64,000 nucleotides of DNA. It comes from Girardinichthys multiradiatus. Its lineage: Eukaryota > Chordata > Actinopteri > Cyprinodontiformes > Goodeidae. The translations under genes were made by a program, and so were the position numbers. Each line of letters opens with the position of its first letter. Position 1 is the first letter of the stretch. The DNA is taken from positions 2,472,095 through 2,536,094 of the forward strand of contig NC_061817.1 in assembly GCF_021462225.1 (NCBI RefSeq), in the 5' to 3' direction. This document shows, piece after piece, positions 1 to 15,623 of the stretch. The notes below the pieces were generated by a model that saw nothing but the letters and a program-made list of their open reading frames with translations, was not told the DNA's origin and did not search any database.

Positions 1-471
1 AGTGTCAAGTACCCACAGTCAGTGATGGTCTGGGGTGCCGTGTCAGCTGCTGGTGTTGGTCCAATGTGTTTTATCAAGGGCAGGGTCAATGCAGCTAGCT
101 ATCAGGAGATTTTGGAGCACTTCATGCTTCCATCTGCTGAAAAGCTTTATGGAGATGAAGATTTCATTTTTCAGCACGACCTGGCACCTGCTCACAGTGC
201 CAAAACCACTGGTAAATGGTTTACTGACCATGGTATCACTGTGCTCAATTGGCCTGCCAACTCTCCTGACCTGAACCCCATAGAGAATCTGTGGGATATT
301 GTGAAGAGAACGTTGAGAGACTCAAGACCCAACACTCTGGATGAGCTAAAGGCCGCTATCGAAGCATCCTGGGCCTCCATAAGACCTCAGCAGTGCCACA
401 GGCTGATTGCCTCCATGCCACGCCGCATTGAAGCAGTCATTTTTGCAAAAGGATTCCTGACCAAGTATTGA
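1..471 (+). CDS. Tc1 transposase, C-terminal part (copy A)
   Basis: The reading frame is open from the first base of the window to the stop at 469-471; the first Met at 22 is internal, not a start. It covers the second and third catalytic residues of a DD34E transposase: the Asp in QHDLAPAH and the Glu in LNPIENLW. The protein cuts and pastes the transposon at TA sites in the nucleus. Compared with copies C and F it differs at a few residues near the C-terminus. Whether the complete gene is intact cannot be judged here. Confidence 0.85.
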   Translation, partial: SVKYPQSVMVWGAVSAAGVGPMCFIKGRVNAASYQEILEHFMLPSAEKLYGDEDFIFQHDLAPAHSAKTTGKWFTDHGITVLNWPANSPDLNPIENLWDIVKRTLRDSRPNTLDELKAAIEASWASIRPQQCHRLIASMPRRIEAVIFAKGFLTKY

Positions 472-748
472 GTCCATAACTGTACATGATTATTTGAAGG
501 TTGACGTTTTTTGTTTTAAAAACACTTTTCTTTTATTGGTCGGATGAAATATGCTAATTTTGTGAGATAGGAATTTTGGGTTTTCATGAGCTGTATGCCA
601 AAATCATCCGTATTAAGACAATAAAAGACCTGAAATATTTCAGTTAGTGTGCAATGCATCTAAAATATATGAATGTTAAATTTTCATCATGACATTATGG
701 AAAATAATGAACTTTATCACAATATGCTAATATTTTGAGAAGGACCTG
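1..748 (+). mobile_element. Tc1 transposon copy A, cut by the window edge
   Basis: This is the 3' part of a Tc1-family DNA transposon. It holds the end of the transposase gene followed by a right terminal inverted repeat of about 200 bp ending in GAGAAGGACCTG and the TA target dinucleotide at 749-750. The same terminal repeat recurs in five other copies in this window. The left half lies outside the window. Immediately to the right is DNA of an older Tc1 family, so this copy inserted into a relic. Confidence 0.93.
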
Positions 749-750
749 TA

Positions 751-1235
751 CACTTTTTGATCTACATGCAAAATGCAATTAATTATCCTCTGCAAGGACA
801 GTGAAGCTGGTTAGACTTGATGGGAAGATAGAGAGGAAATACAGGGCAATATTGGAGGAAAACTCGTCAAAGGCTCTAAAAGACTGGAAACTGTAGCAGA
901 GGTTCACCCTCCAACAGGAGAACGACTCCAAACTTACAGCAAGAGCTACAATTGAATAGTTTAGATCAAAGTGTTTTAGCCACATGGCCCAGTCAAATGC
1001 CAGAGCTAAATCTAACTGAGAATCTGTGAAAAGACTTAAAAACTGATGTTCACAGATACTGTGTAAATGTTCTAAGCTGGTAGAGACGTTCTCCAAAAGA
1101 CTTGGAGGTATAAGGGCAGTGAGAGCTGGTTCTATAATGTACCGACATAATGGGCTAAGTACAAATGCACATCATACTTCAGATTTTTGTTAGCAAAAAA
1201 TGTTGTTAAAACCCCATGAGAAGCTACTAATTACA
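751..1235 (+). mobile_element. Relic of an older Tc1 family, 3' half
   Basis: The DNA resembles the 3' half of a common fish Tc1 transposase, including stretches matching QDNDPKHTAR-like and [15 protein letters not shown] segments, but it carries many stops and small indels. The text resumes directly after the TA of copy A, as expected if A jumped into it. Near 1160 it fades into the usual sequence that follows the stop codon of this family. It is dead. Confidence 0.7.
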
Positions 1236-1356
1236 AATTGGCACTGACTGTATGGTTATACCTATTAAAACTGCACTGAAACAGACATTTAGATCTATTA
1301 TGACATCGAAATTATTTTATTTAATTTTAATCTCTTTTTTTCTTCATTTTCTTCAG

Positions 1357-1659
1357 CCTGATACCAGATGGTCACTATTTAATAAACTCAATGAACAAAC
1401 AGAAAACCCAAACGGTAATTCCCAAACAGAGGGCATTCCTGGGATGCAGAGAACTACTAGGAGGTTTCCACAGAAAGAGACTGTAAAAATAAATGATGCA
1501 ATGAATGAACTGGAAAACCCTTACGCCAATCAAAGATTATACGTGGACAGCTGGTTGCATGAGCGTAAAACATTTCTAATAAAAAGGTTTAATGGAAAGA
1601 ACTCAAATGCTTTGCTGCCTGATACATTAGAACCCCCCCGAGGAGTCCCCCCAGAGTAA
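1357..1659 (+). other. Candidate coding exon of an unrecognised gene
   Basis: A long pyrimidine tract ending in TTCTTCAG at 1345-1356 precedes about 100 open codons that end in TAA at 1657-1659. A GTAAAG at about 1656 could instead serve as a splice donor. The translation is hydrophilic and charged, with no cysteine, transmembrane segment or motif that I recognise, and no similarity to the surrounding transposons. Another acceptor-like TTCCTTACAG lies at about 1921-1930, but its reading phase does not clearly fit this exon. It could be the last exon of a host gene lying to the left, or chance. Confidence 0.25.
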
Positions 1660-2349
1660 AGGATTTGCGATTCTAATGGAGACAGTCTGAGTTAAGTGTT
1701 ACTGGTCTCTGCAGAGACGACCAGAAAGGTGTTGTGTGCTGAATCTCCTCTTACCCCTGTGGTGACGGGACTGCAGTCATACCCACTACTATTGCTACTG
1801 TTCCCAGCTCGAAAGTCCACAGTCAGCTTATCTGAGGCCTACAATATGAAATTCAAAAATTATTTCATGAAACACATCGTTTCCCATTAAAACTGTTTTT
1901 GCTCTGCATCAACACATTTGCTTCCTTACAGATGTGGAGTTTTTTGATTCTTGCTTTTCGAGGATGTCGTGGGCCGCGCTCAGCATGACCACATAAGCAA
2001 AGTTGTTGCATAATCCAAGGAGCCTGATGAGAGGAGGGGGGGGGCACAGAACACAAAAGAGCAGTTTTCATACTTTTCAACAGATCCACTGACTATAAAG
2101 TACAAAAACAAAGAATACAAGGTTTGATTACCTGGCTTTTATGCAAGTATGTTGTGCTTTTGTCAAGTTTCACCTGGAACCAACCCTCTTTGCATATTTC
2201 ACTGTTTTCAAAGCAACTTTATTTTAAATATATATGCTATTCATTAACATAAGCAATGCTAACATTATTTTAGTTTAAATAATTATGCACATAGAACATA
2301 ATGCCAACAGACCACATTGGAATTAAATTATTCATATTAATCATCAAAA

Positions 2350-3180
2350 CAAAATTTGTTTTTCACTCTGTACACCTCAGACTTCCAGTACAAGACAGAC
2401 TCCTGTCATCTGCAGAAATACTCGGATGATTCTGCAGTCGTGGGGTGGATCAGAGATGGACAAGAAGCTGAGTACAGGAAGGTGGTGGACCGCTTTGTGG
2501 CATGGTGTGGAAACAATCATCTCATTTTGAACGTGACTAAAACAAAGGAGATGATTGTAGATTTTAAGAGAAACAGGAATAAGTCAAAAACTATTTCTAT
2601 CATGGGAGAAGAAGTGGAGGTGGTGGAGGAGTATAAATACCTTGGTGTTCACCTGGACAACAGACTAGAGTGGAGATGCAACTGTGAAGCCATCTACAAG
2701 AAGGGACAGAGCAGACTGTACTTCTTGAGGAAGCTTAGGTCCTTTGGTGTTTGCAGCAAGATGCTGCATATCTTCTATAAGTCTGTTGTGGAGAGTGTGA
2801 TCTCTTCTACCATCATCTGCTGGGGAAGCAGCATCAGAGCCAGGGACTTAAAAAAGCTCAACAAGCTAATAAAGAAGGCTGGCTCTGTTCTGGGGACTCC
2901 TCTGGAACCTCTGGAGATCATTGTGGAAAGACGGATTCTTCATAAAATGAAGAACATTATGGAGAACCCTGAGCATCCTCTTGTCCTACAACAACAGAGT
3001 GTCTTCAGTCGGAGGATTCTTCAGATCTGCTGTAAGACGGAGCGCTACAGGAGATCCTTCCTGCCCACAGCCATCAGCATCTACAACGTCTCTTTGAGGA
3101 AACTTTCATAATATGAGCTACAACAACATTTAATTTCCCTTTGGGATTAATAAAGTATTTTTGAATCGAATTGAATTTGA
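2350..3180 (+). mobile_element. 5'-truncated L2/Rex-type non-LTR retrotransposon
   Basis: The element contains the 3' half of a reverse transcriptase open for about 250 codons (2356-3111). It begins around the catalytic motif, here YSDDSAVVG where the family usually has FADDT, and runs through the thumb region with segments such as YKYLGVHLD and RLYFLRKLR. The 3' end reads TTAATAAAGTATTTTTGAATCGAATTGAATT, the usual short-repeat tail of these LINEs. The 5' end is truncated, as expected for target-primed reverse transcription. The remaining frame has no internal stop, so the copy is fairly young, but it cannot move itself. Confidence 0.8.
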
Positions 3181-3439
3181 ATAATACTGTTTAAAGATTA
3201 CAATATATTGGAAAACACCTCTAGACTTTTCAGAAATGCCAATTATGAATTTTGAGGTTATTGTATTGGACAGGATGGACCTTTTGTAGTCCTTACTGGC
3301 TGCATATAGTCTAAAAACTGGACTGAAGAGTTTTTTATTCCCCTACAAATTATCTGAGCTCATCCATGAACTTGCAGGAATCTTACATTCTTCAAAATGA
3401 TTTGGGAAACCAGGTTTAAACTTCCTCCAACACTCTCTC

Positions 3440-4105
3440 CATGATGCTCCTGCTCATTCCTTGAACCAGTCTCAGACCAGGGGTTGGTTTTAGCAGTAGT
3501 GTAGAAATGCAAGGGTGTGTAAGCATGTGAATATCTCACAGAGCTCTGTTCAATCCATCCACTGAACATGGAGAGAGGCTAGACCAACTGCTGACCTACC
3601 AAGACATGGATGTCCACCTAAACTGACAGGCTGGGAAAGGAAAACATTATTCATAGAAGTAGTCAAAGCACCCATGGTAACTCTGGAGGAGCTGCTGAGT
3701 GCACAGGTTGACTGGGTTTAGCTGTTCTCAGAAGAACCATTAGTTGTGCACTCCACAAACCTAGCCTTTACGGAGTGCCAGAAACAAAGCCATCAGAAGT
3801 CCGGTTTACCTCATATGAAAGAAGGATTATTAACAAACCATTTTAACCTTTTAAATATGTAACTTAAGTGAAAGATGCTTATACAAAGTGTTGAATCAGC
3901 GGGGCTGACGGCAAACCAGACTTAAAAGATTATTGTTTGTAAAAAATTGAAACCCTTGTATTACTTTCCCTCCACAGATATGCACTAGATTGTGTTGGTC
4001 TATCATACAGTACCTTTAAAATATGCTGTAGTTTTTGGTTGTAATGCAATAAAATATGAAAAAGTTCGTGTAGTATGGCTACTTTTGCAAGGCGCTGTAC
4101 ATATA
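3440..4105 (+). mobile_element. Relic of the older Tc1 family with internal deletion
   Basis: The region 3440-3830 matches the N-terminal third of the older Tc1 transposase gene (TTCAATCCATC, CCTACCAAGACATGG, GTAACTCTGGAGGAGCTGC) with stops and gaps. The region 3940-4105 matches the right terminal repeat, ending in TTTTGCAAGGCGCTGTACA. The middle of the gene, with the catalytic residues, is missing. It is non-functional. Confidence 0.65.
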
Positions 4106-4372
4106 AATACGAAATACAAGAAATTATTGAAACAATTTAGTTTCTGTTCTTTAACAATAAAGGGGAAGTAAAGCTGTTTAAAATCACTAGACAGTAATGA
4201 GGAAGATGTGACCAGCTGGGTTTCATTGGATGAATTTAGTTTCACTGTCAGCCTTTCTGTTATGTTTTCATTTCCTATTTGGTCTGATTAAAAACATCAG
4301 TCATTATGACTAATATTGAAAAAAACAACTTTTTGTTTGTTGAGGCAGTAGCTTATGTCTTTAGAAACATGC

Positions 4373-4700
4373 ACTATATGGCCAAAAATACTGGGTCCAC
4401 AGCACCACATCAATGAGTTCTGGTGTTCCGATCACTTCCACGGCTGCAGGTGTATAAAATCTGGTTTGGAGAAACCTGACTGGCCTGTAGAGTCCTGACC
4501 TCAACTTTCTTCAACACCTTTGAGATCATTTAAAGCAGAGGCTGCAGTTCTGGTTTTCTCATCTAACTATGAACACTCTTCTAAACCTTGGAAGATGTTT
4601 ACAGAATAGTTCAAGTTGATGTTGCTGACAACAGTGGGTCCATCAACAAATTGGACCTCAAAAATTAAGAATAGGATGTCATCAAGGTTCATGTACATGT
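4373..4700. mobile_element. Tc1/mariner-type MITE remnant
   Basis: The segment starts with CACTATATGGCCAAAAATACTGGGTCCAC and contains TTCCGATCACTTCCACGGCTGCAGGTGTATAAAA, phrases typical of a fish Tc1/mariner-type non-autonomous element. No coding capacity is left and the right end is not clear. Confidence 0.45.
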
Positions 4701-4773
4701 AAAATTAGACAGAAAAATACTTATAGCAAGCTAGAGTATTTTAGGATCATATGAATACGAAGTGAACACTCAC

Positions 4774-4956
4774 CAGAAGCCAATCCAGTTTCTCCATTTA
4801 ACGCAGCGGCCTGGACATAACAGACAAAACGGAGCGTTAGTGGTTCGAGTAAAATCAGGTTTAATCACGAGGTTCAGTGAACCTGACAGATGACTGACCC
4901 ACCCTGACCACCCGGCTGCTCGGCGGGATCTGCATTAACGCTGGCTGTACGCTCCA
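4774..4956 (-). other. Candidate first coding exons of a - strand gene
   Basis: On the - strand an ATG at 4956-4954, in good initiation context (ACCATGG), opens a frame of 25 codons that ends at a GT donor next to 4883. An acceptor CCAG at 4811-4814 starts a 37-nt exon (4774-4810) that stays in frame and ends at a strong donor GTGAGTG. The predicted N-terminus is rich in Ala, Gly and Gln and I do not recognise it. A full CRE lies about 125 bp upstream, as in a TATA-less promoter. Further exons would lie at lower coordinates, but none was identified. On the opposite strand an ATG at about 5000 followed by GTGAGT could equally be a small first exon. Confidence 0.25.
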
Positions 4957-5078
4957 TGGTTCCAACCCTGGAAAAATCAACGGGACTAAGCTACCAAAAT
5001 GTCTGAGACAACGTTCACCAACATGGTGAGTTTTATCAAAACAACTAACTGACTTTAGCTCATTGTTTGGCTAAAATA

Positions 5079-5086
5079 TGACGTCA
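5079..5086. promoter_or_regulatory. Consensus cAMP response element (TGACGTCA)
   Basis: A perfect palindromic TGACGTCA occurs in a patch surrounded by candidate first exons on both strands. CREB/ATF sites of this type are typical within about 200 bp of vertebrate transcription starts. Function is inferred from position only. Confidence 0.35.
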
Positions 5087-5089
5087 CAA

Positions 5090-7150
5090 GCTGTGTTCCA
5101 TTTGAAAATGTTGCCATCAGAAACACAGCCAGCGCCGACCGTTCCTAGGTCCGCTGTAGTACGATACTGGTCAGAGGTTCACATCCACTCAAAATCGGTC
5201 ATGACTGTCAGATGGATTTGGGGCTTTTAATGGTGTATTTGAACCGGTCTGTTCCTAGATGGAATAAAATACAGCAAATAATGTTAAAGAGTTTTGAAGG
5301 AAGAAGTGAGTTCACACATTTAAATTTAATCCACAAACCTAATTAACAAGGACGAGTTCAGCAGGTTACAGGGAAACCATCAACAAGCTTCTCGTATAAC
5401 TCTGTCTGAATATTGACCAGTCTTATTATAAGAAACTATAGTGTTCATTTAAATTAGTCGCTTTTTTTGGCACCGACCCAGCTTTGAGCAATCTGTAAAA
5501 TTTCGAAAGGGTTCTGGTAGGCGTTAATGCAGAAATTTATGTTAGTCTGCTTTGTCAATTCCAAAAGTTGTTTAGATGTTTGTTTGGGGTCATAAACTGT
5601 AAAAAGCAGAAACAGGGTCACTGTCCTCAGTGAAGAGAGTTTGGTCAAGAGTCTATTTGGTCACATCAACAAGAAGATTGTTTGGATGAGTAAAGGTGAG
5701 GTTTTCAAGACTAGAACATGGCACCAACTGTAAAGTATGTTGGTTATAGACTCGTGCTGAAGGTCTGTTCGGAAGACAGTGTTACTGCTATATCACACAA
5801 GACTGTTGGAAAAAAGGACAGACGAATATTAACCAAACACACATCTGAACTCATTTTGGAATGAATAAAGCAGGCTGACATTAGGCTTCTGGGATGACCT
5901 TGACCTTAACTCCATGAAAAACCCATAAACTATGCTAAAATAATATACAGTCAGAAACCAACCAAATTAAATGACCTTTACCATTTCTGATGACAGGAGT
6001 GGTCAAATATCCAGCTGCAATCATGCCAAGACCATGCTGATGGCCACGGAAAGTGTTGAGTTTCTAAGGAACTTTAAAGCTAGACTGTCTCTTTATTAGG
6101 TAGAGCTTTCTAGTACCAGGGTGGTGTTGTTTTAGCCTTCAGAATTATTTTCTTACCTCAGCTTTTTCATCTTTCCCCTTGGTCCTGGATTTTGGTGCTA
6201 ATCACCAAAATCTAAACCCAGGACCAGGAGTTGTTGGGTTTAGTTGGTGTGTGCGCCAGTATCCTGAAGGTCTAAGAAGACCTGCTATGCATTATTCTGC
6301 AGCACCTCTTCAACCATAGCCTGACCCAAGGGAAGCTTCCAGTGCTGTCAGATTCAGGATGGCTAATCTTCTGCAGTAGGTTGGCTAGGATGTTGAGGAG
6401 TCCTTACACAGAACAGGGTTGCATCATGTTACTGTTTTGCTCATCAGGCAACTGTCGGTTGGGATTTGGTTTATCAGGCAAAAACAATCCGAAAAAGTAG
6501 AAAATGTCATAAAGTTATATTCCAAAACACTGAAAGGAAAAATATGGAATATAAAGATATGAACAAAATTGTGGGAAAAGCAGGCAGAAGCAGGATAAAT
6601 ATCTAAGGAGCTGGGAGCTCCTTGATGAGCAACAAAACTCAGAGAAAACAGCCAGAATCGTTTATAGAAGGCAGGATGGATTCGTGCTCTTATGCTTTTT
6701 ATGTGAGATTCTGACGCTACCATCTAAAGGTTGCAGCTGAAACTGAGACACACCCAAACATTTTCCCACTCTGTTATTTCCCAGTTTTTGTGAGTCTGTG
6801 TGGATTCTAACCTAAATTGCCTGACCTTAACTGTTGGAGTATTCTGCTACTGTAGCCCATCTGCTTGAAGGTTCCACGTGTTGTACGTTCAGTTATGGTA
6901 TTCCATACAACTATAACCACCAAGAGATTATCTTGAAGTCTGCCTATTCTCTTATCTCTGACATCAATGTGGTATTTAAAAAAATGTACCGGTAAATAAA
7001 ATTTTATAATTTTCTCAAGTCCTTCAAACTAATCTAAAACAAAGTGACAGGATGTTTTAAGTCTCCTTTTAAAGTACTTGGGGAAATTCTTCTCACCTAC
7101 ACACACTATAAGGGGCTGGATGATGGAATTGATAGGAGTTTCTCATCATC
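5090..7150. other. Region without recognisable genes
   Basis: Open frames here are short and lack splice context or recognisable motifs. The composition is AT-rich, with no clear transposon apart from scattered short similarities. I see no gene. Confidence 0.5.
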
Positions 7151-7159
7151 GGCTGAGTG

Positions 7160-7166
7160 TATAAAA
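7160..7166 (+). promoter_or_regulatory. TATA box of the pseudoprotease gene
   Basis: TATAAAA lies 49 bases upstream of the initiation codon at 7215, which would put the transcription start at about 7190 with a very short leader. This layout is common for secreted S1-protease genes. Confidence 0.6.
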
Positions 7167-7214
7167 CTCCAAGAGTTTCTGGCAGCCACTGCTCCTCAGA
7201 ACTCTATCTCAGCC

Positions 7215-11356
<4,142 letters not shown>

Positions 11357-11507
11357 TATTCCAAGAAGCCAAAGAAGAATAATTCGAAGCCTTTTTTAAT
11401 CAGTGGAGTTTCTGCCTCACTCTAAAACCTGCCTTTCTAGCTTATCTCCTCACTCCAATTAACCCTAGCTGCTCATTCACTATGTGTCAAATAATACATC
11501 ACATTGC

Positions 11508-11513
11508 ATTAAA
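11508..11513 (+). terminator. Poly(A) signal of the pseudoprotease gene
   Basis: ATTAAA lies about 150 bases after the stop codon at 11354-11356. It is the most plausible cleavage signal before the repeat DNA that follows. Confidence 0.55.
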
Positions 11514-11890
11514 GCTTTGAAGCATCACTTGCTTTGTCTGTTTGTGTTTATTTCATGAACTTGTTATGGTTTGCGAGATAGAACCCCAGAATGCAGACGA
11601 GCAGGCAGCGTGATGGTAGTGAAAAACAATTTAATAAAAAACAAAAACTCACTCTAAGAAGAGGTAGGAACAAAACAACAAACGGGCAGGCAAAAAACAG
11701 ACTTGGCCAGGCTAGCGAGACAGAAGTGATGTGACTACAGGACAAGAGCAATATCTGAGTAATGTTTCCGCGAAGAACAACTGAACAGGAGAGACTAAAT
11801 GTACATCCTTCAATCAAACGAGGTGTGACAGGTGGGCGGGACTTCCGGTGGCAGAACTTCCGGTGGCGTAACCGGATATTGTCATTACAA

Positions 11891-13669
11891 TCAGAATCAG
11901 CTTTATTGCCAAGTTCATGCATACAAACAAGGAATTTGACTCTGGTACACTTTGCTCTTTTGTTCTGTTTTTGCATTACAGAATATACAAATTTACAATT
12001 TACAATGTACAATATACACATATATAATAAAAAGGTGCATTTGCAACATCTGTATGCTGTTGTTCTGTACTCTATTGAATGTTCATCAGAGAAACAGCCT
12101 GGGGGAAGTAGCTGTCTTTGTGGCGGCTGGTTTTAGTGAACTGTGCTCTGTAGCGGCGGCCTGAAGGTAAAACTCTAAACAGTTTATGTGCTGGGTGTGT
12201 GGGGTCTGCAGAGATTTTGGCAGCTCTTTTCTTGACCCTAGACCTGTATAGGTCCTGGATGGAGGGAAGGTCAGCTCTGATTATTCTCTCTGCAGACCTG
12301 ATTATTCGTTGCAGTCTGGACCTGTCCTGTTTTGTGGATGATCCAAACCACACTGAGATGGATGAAGACAGGACAGACTGAATGATGGCAGTGTAGAAGA
12401 TGACCAGCAGCTCCTGTGGAAGGTTGAACTTCTTGAGTTGCCTCAGGAAGTACAGTCTCTGCTGGGCCTTCTTTCGAACAGTGTCTATGTGCGAAGACCA
12501 TCTCAGGTCCTCAGAGATGGTGGTTCCTAAGAACCTGAAGTGGTCCATGGCCGATACAGTGTTGTTGAGGATGGTGAGGGGGTGTATGGGGGTGGTGTTC
12601 TTCGAAAGTCCACCACCATTTCCACAGTCTTGAGTGGGTTCAGTTCAAGGTAGTTCTGACCGCACCAGTGTACCAGCCGATCCACCTGCTGTCTGTATGC
12701 AGACTCATCACCGTCCTGGATCAGTCCAATGACAGTGGTGTCGTCTGCAAACTTAAGGAGTTTCACGGCCGAGTCCGATGAGGTGCAGTCATTTGTGTAC
12801 AGAGAGAAGAGGAATGGGGATAGAACACACCCCTGGGGGGCACCAGTACTTATTGATCTGGATCGGGAGAAGATGCTCCCCAGTGACACCAGCTGCTGTC
12901 GGTCTGTCAGGAAGCTGTTGATCCACTGACAGGTGGAGGCTGGGACGTTGAGCTGTGTGAACTTCTGGTGGAGGATGTCTGGTATGATCGTGTTGAAGGC
13001 TAAGCTGAAGTCTACAAACAGGATCCTGGCGTATGTCCCAGGGGGTTGAGGTGTCGCAGGATGAAGTGTAGACCTAAGTTAACAGCATCATCTGCTGACC
13101 AGTTTGCTCGGTAAGCAAATTGCAGGGGGTCCAGCAGGGGGCCTGTGATGTCTTTCAGGTGCTTCAACACCAGCCGCTCAAAGGATTTCATGACCACAGA
13201 CGTCAGGGCTACAGACCTGTAGTCATTTAATCCTACAATGGTGGGTTTCTTGGGAACCGGGATGATGGTGGATCGTTTGAGGCAGGAGGGGACCTCACAT
13301 TTCTCCAGTGACTTGTTGAAGATCCTTGTGAAGATCGGAGTGAGTTGATGTGCGCAGACTTTCAGACATAATGGGGAGACGTTATCAGGTCCTCCAGCTT
13401 TCTTTGTTTTCATGCGCTGAAAGAGCCTGTTTACATCTTCCTGGGAGATCTTTAGTGCAGGCAGAGGATCTGATGGTGGGGGGTTGGTTGCTTTATGGGA
13501 GGAATTTGTTCCTGAATGGGATGTGGAGGAGATGATTTGAGGTGTGAATGGCTTCTTGTCATGTCTGCAGTAGAAGCCATTCAGACGGTTGGCCAGGAGA
13601 CGACTCTGTTCAGGATGGGTGGAGGGGCTCTTGTAGGCAGTCAGGTTTCTCAGACCAGTCCATATAGCT
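11891..13669 (-). mobile_element. L2-type LINE inserted in the left arm
   Basis: The interruption falls between GTCATTACAA (11881-11890) and GGAAGCAAATC, which are adjacent in the right arm. The LINE is 5'-truncated and on the - strand. Three reverse-transcriptase pieces follow each other: 13680-13012 (fingers, with LNDYRSVALT), 12889-12527 (palm, with GAPQGC and the catalytic FADDT) and 12548-12072 (thumb). They are separated by frameshifts and a gap at about 12.89-13.01 kb. The 3' end is TGATTCTGA next to 11891. It is not autonomous. Confidence 0.85.
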
Positions 13670-14612
13670 GAAGGAAGCAAATCTTTCTAATTGTATGTTT
13701 TTAGATGTTTTTACATAAAAAAAACATGTGGTTTATCCACTAAAGGTCACTCAGGTTAATGCAGGCACGTCACACAAAATTCTGATATTCTCAAATTTTA
13801 TGAGTGCTCAGTATGCTGTGTCCAAATTAGAAATGGATTCTACAGCTAAAAGACTTTGTTTGGAATCATGAGAGACTCCATTTGGTAAAATGGACGATAA
13901 TTTTAGTTACCTTAAGCTTTTCTTTTTTCATCTTAGAGCAATAGTTATTGAGTATTTAGAGAAAACAGTTTTCTCCTCATCCCACGTGGGAGCCAGAGGT
14001 TGTAACCTGTAGGTGTGGTCTATGTAAAACGTCACAAGAAACTGAAAAAATAAAAACCAAAGGTTATTAAGTCCTCAGACATGTCACTTTTTATTGAATT
14101 AAGGCAGACATCCGCAGCTGTTTCTTGTGTATTGTCTCAGACAAAGTCTTCACACCGACTGTAGTCAAAGTAATTAAGACGACCGTGCTCCTTCCTGGCA
14201 CAAAGTGTCGAGCATTGTCTCTGACAATTCACATCCCCTGTTTATTGAATTACGCGTATGCGCTGTTGCTGAGGTGTCTCGGGGGAGGTGTGACCAAGAG
14301 GCGGAACCATGCATGCTGATCGGTTGTTGTCATTGGAAACAGAGAAGGTGGCGTAGTCAGTCATCCTGGTTCAATCGAGAGATACAATGCAATCTTTACT
14401 GGGAGATCGGCTTCAAATCTGGTAGCTAAAAGTTTATTTTTTAACCAATTACACTGAAATATTTTTAGAACACACAAACGAAGAAGGTGAACATTCTGCT
14501 TCTATCGAGAAATACAACGCAATCTTCAGTAGTAAATATTCATCTTTAAGAATTCTTTAAGTGCTTGTGAATGCTCGTTGGATAATAATAATGTTTAACT
14601 TATATTCTTTAG

Positions 14613-15614
14613 AACCCACGAGTGACGAGCTGGATGGTATCGTTTTTACACAGTCTGACTATTGTAATTATTAACTGCAACAACAACTGGTTTAGTCAAC
14701 TGGTGAATGCTATTTTGTGATTTAAAAAATAAATGAAATAAATTCTACTTACAGATTTAACAAGAGATGTATTCCTGAACGTTGGAGAGGTCAGCGTTTG
14801 TAACCGTCTGCCTCCTAAAAAATCAAAGTTGAGACGGAAACTTGTCTTTAAAAAAGACAATCCGATCCCAGCTAAACATGAAATAGAGGGCGAAGCCATT
14901 CATGCACCACAGTCCCCTGACCGTGCGCCGGAAGAATTAACAGCTCCGGAAGAGGAGAGTAAGTAAGAAAAAATATATATATATATTTCTAAGCATATGT
15001 TTTCACAGGTCTATGCGAAATTGCAGACTTGTTTTAACCCCTGATAAAATATTTTACAGATATATCGAATAATTTAATCCAGAACCCAAGCCTGGATAAC
15101 ATTCAGCAGAACTGTAGCAGTTCAGTGCAGGAAGAGTTGGAGCCGCCCGGAACCGTTCAAATACCCCGTGTACGGAGTAAGTTAGAGTTATATTCAAATT
15201 CTGTTCTATCCAAATCTTCACAGAAACAAGATTTTCTTTTTCAAAAGACCTGCATTGTAAGGTAACTTTATTTTGTTTCAAAGAATATCTTAAATTGAGG
15301 AAAAGACGGCGACTCTGTGCTCTTTATACCAGGGCGAGGCTTGTTAGAGGTTTATTGAATGGTAAGTTTAATTCTTCTTATACTCATTTACCTACTGAAT
15401 TAATTCGTTTAATTCATTAATTTATTTTTTCTTTATCTTTCCAGAGGCAACGTTGATGGTGGAGCAGATTTCATCGAGACCTGGACAGCAACATCGCAGA
15501 CAGAGAGTTCCCCTATCCTTACGTGACCGTTGTAATAAAGCATCAAGTTTAACGCTTCTGGCTGCATGTCAGACATTGTTACTGAAACATTGTGCTGATA
15601 TCAAGGTAATTTAA
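14613..15614 (+). CDS. Multi-exon gene of unknown function, left arm copy
   Basis: Five exons with canonical borders join in one frame: 14613-14636, 14755-14958, 15060-15176, 15284-15361 and 15445-15614 (stop TAA). The first four introns are all phase 1, and the reading frame stays open across every junction, giving about 196 residues. A start exon further upstream is required and was not identified. The predicted protein has a basic patch (KKSKLRRK), an acidic Pro/Glu-rich segment, a second basic patch (KLRKRRRL) and a helical Cys-containing C-terminus ending near CADIKVI. I do not recognise the family. An identical exon set occurs in the right arm. Small spliced genes are not a standard part of the Maverick core set. 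A nuclear regulatory role is conceivable from the basic patches but is only a guess. Confidence 0.55.
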
Positions 15615-15623
15615 ACTGATCCC

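Noticed and set aside
11795..11812. Target-site duplication ATGTAC/TGTACA for the viral-like element
   Set aside because: The right side reads ATGTATAC after removing Tc1 copy C, so the apparent duplication does not match once the TA footprint is accounted for, and the palindrome makes the border ambiguous.
11762..12164. Open frames on the + strand over the LINE 3' end
   Set aside because: They lie antisense to the LINE and cross its insertion border, so they are chance frames.
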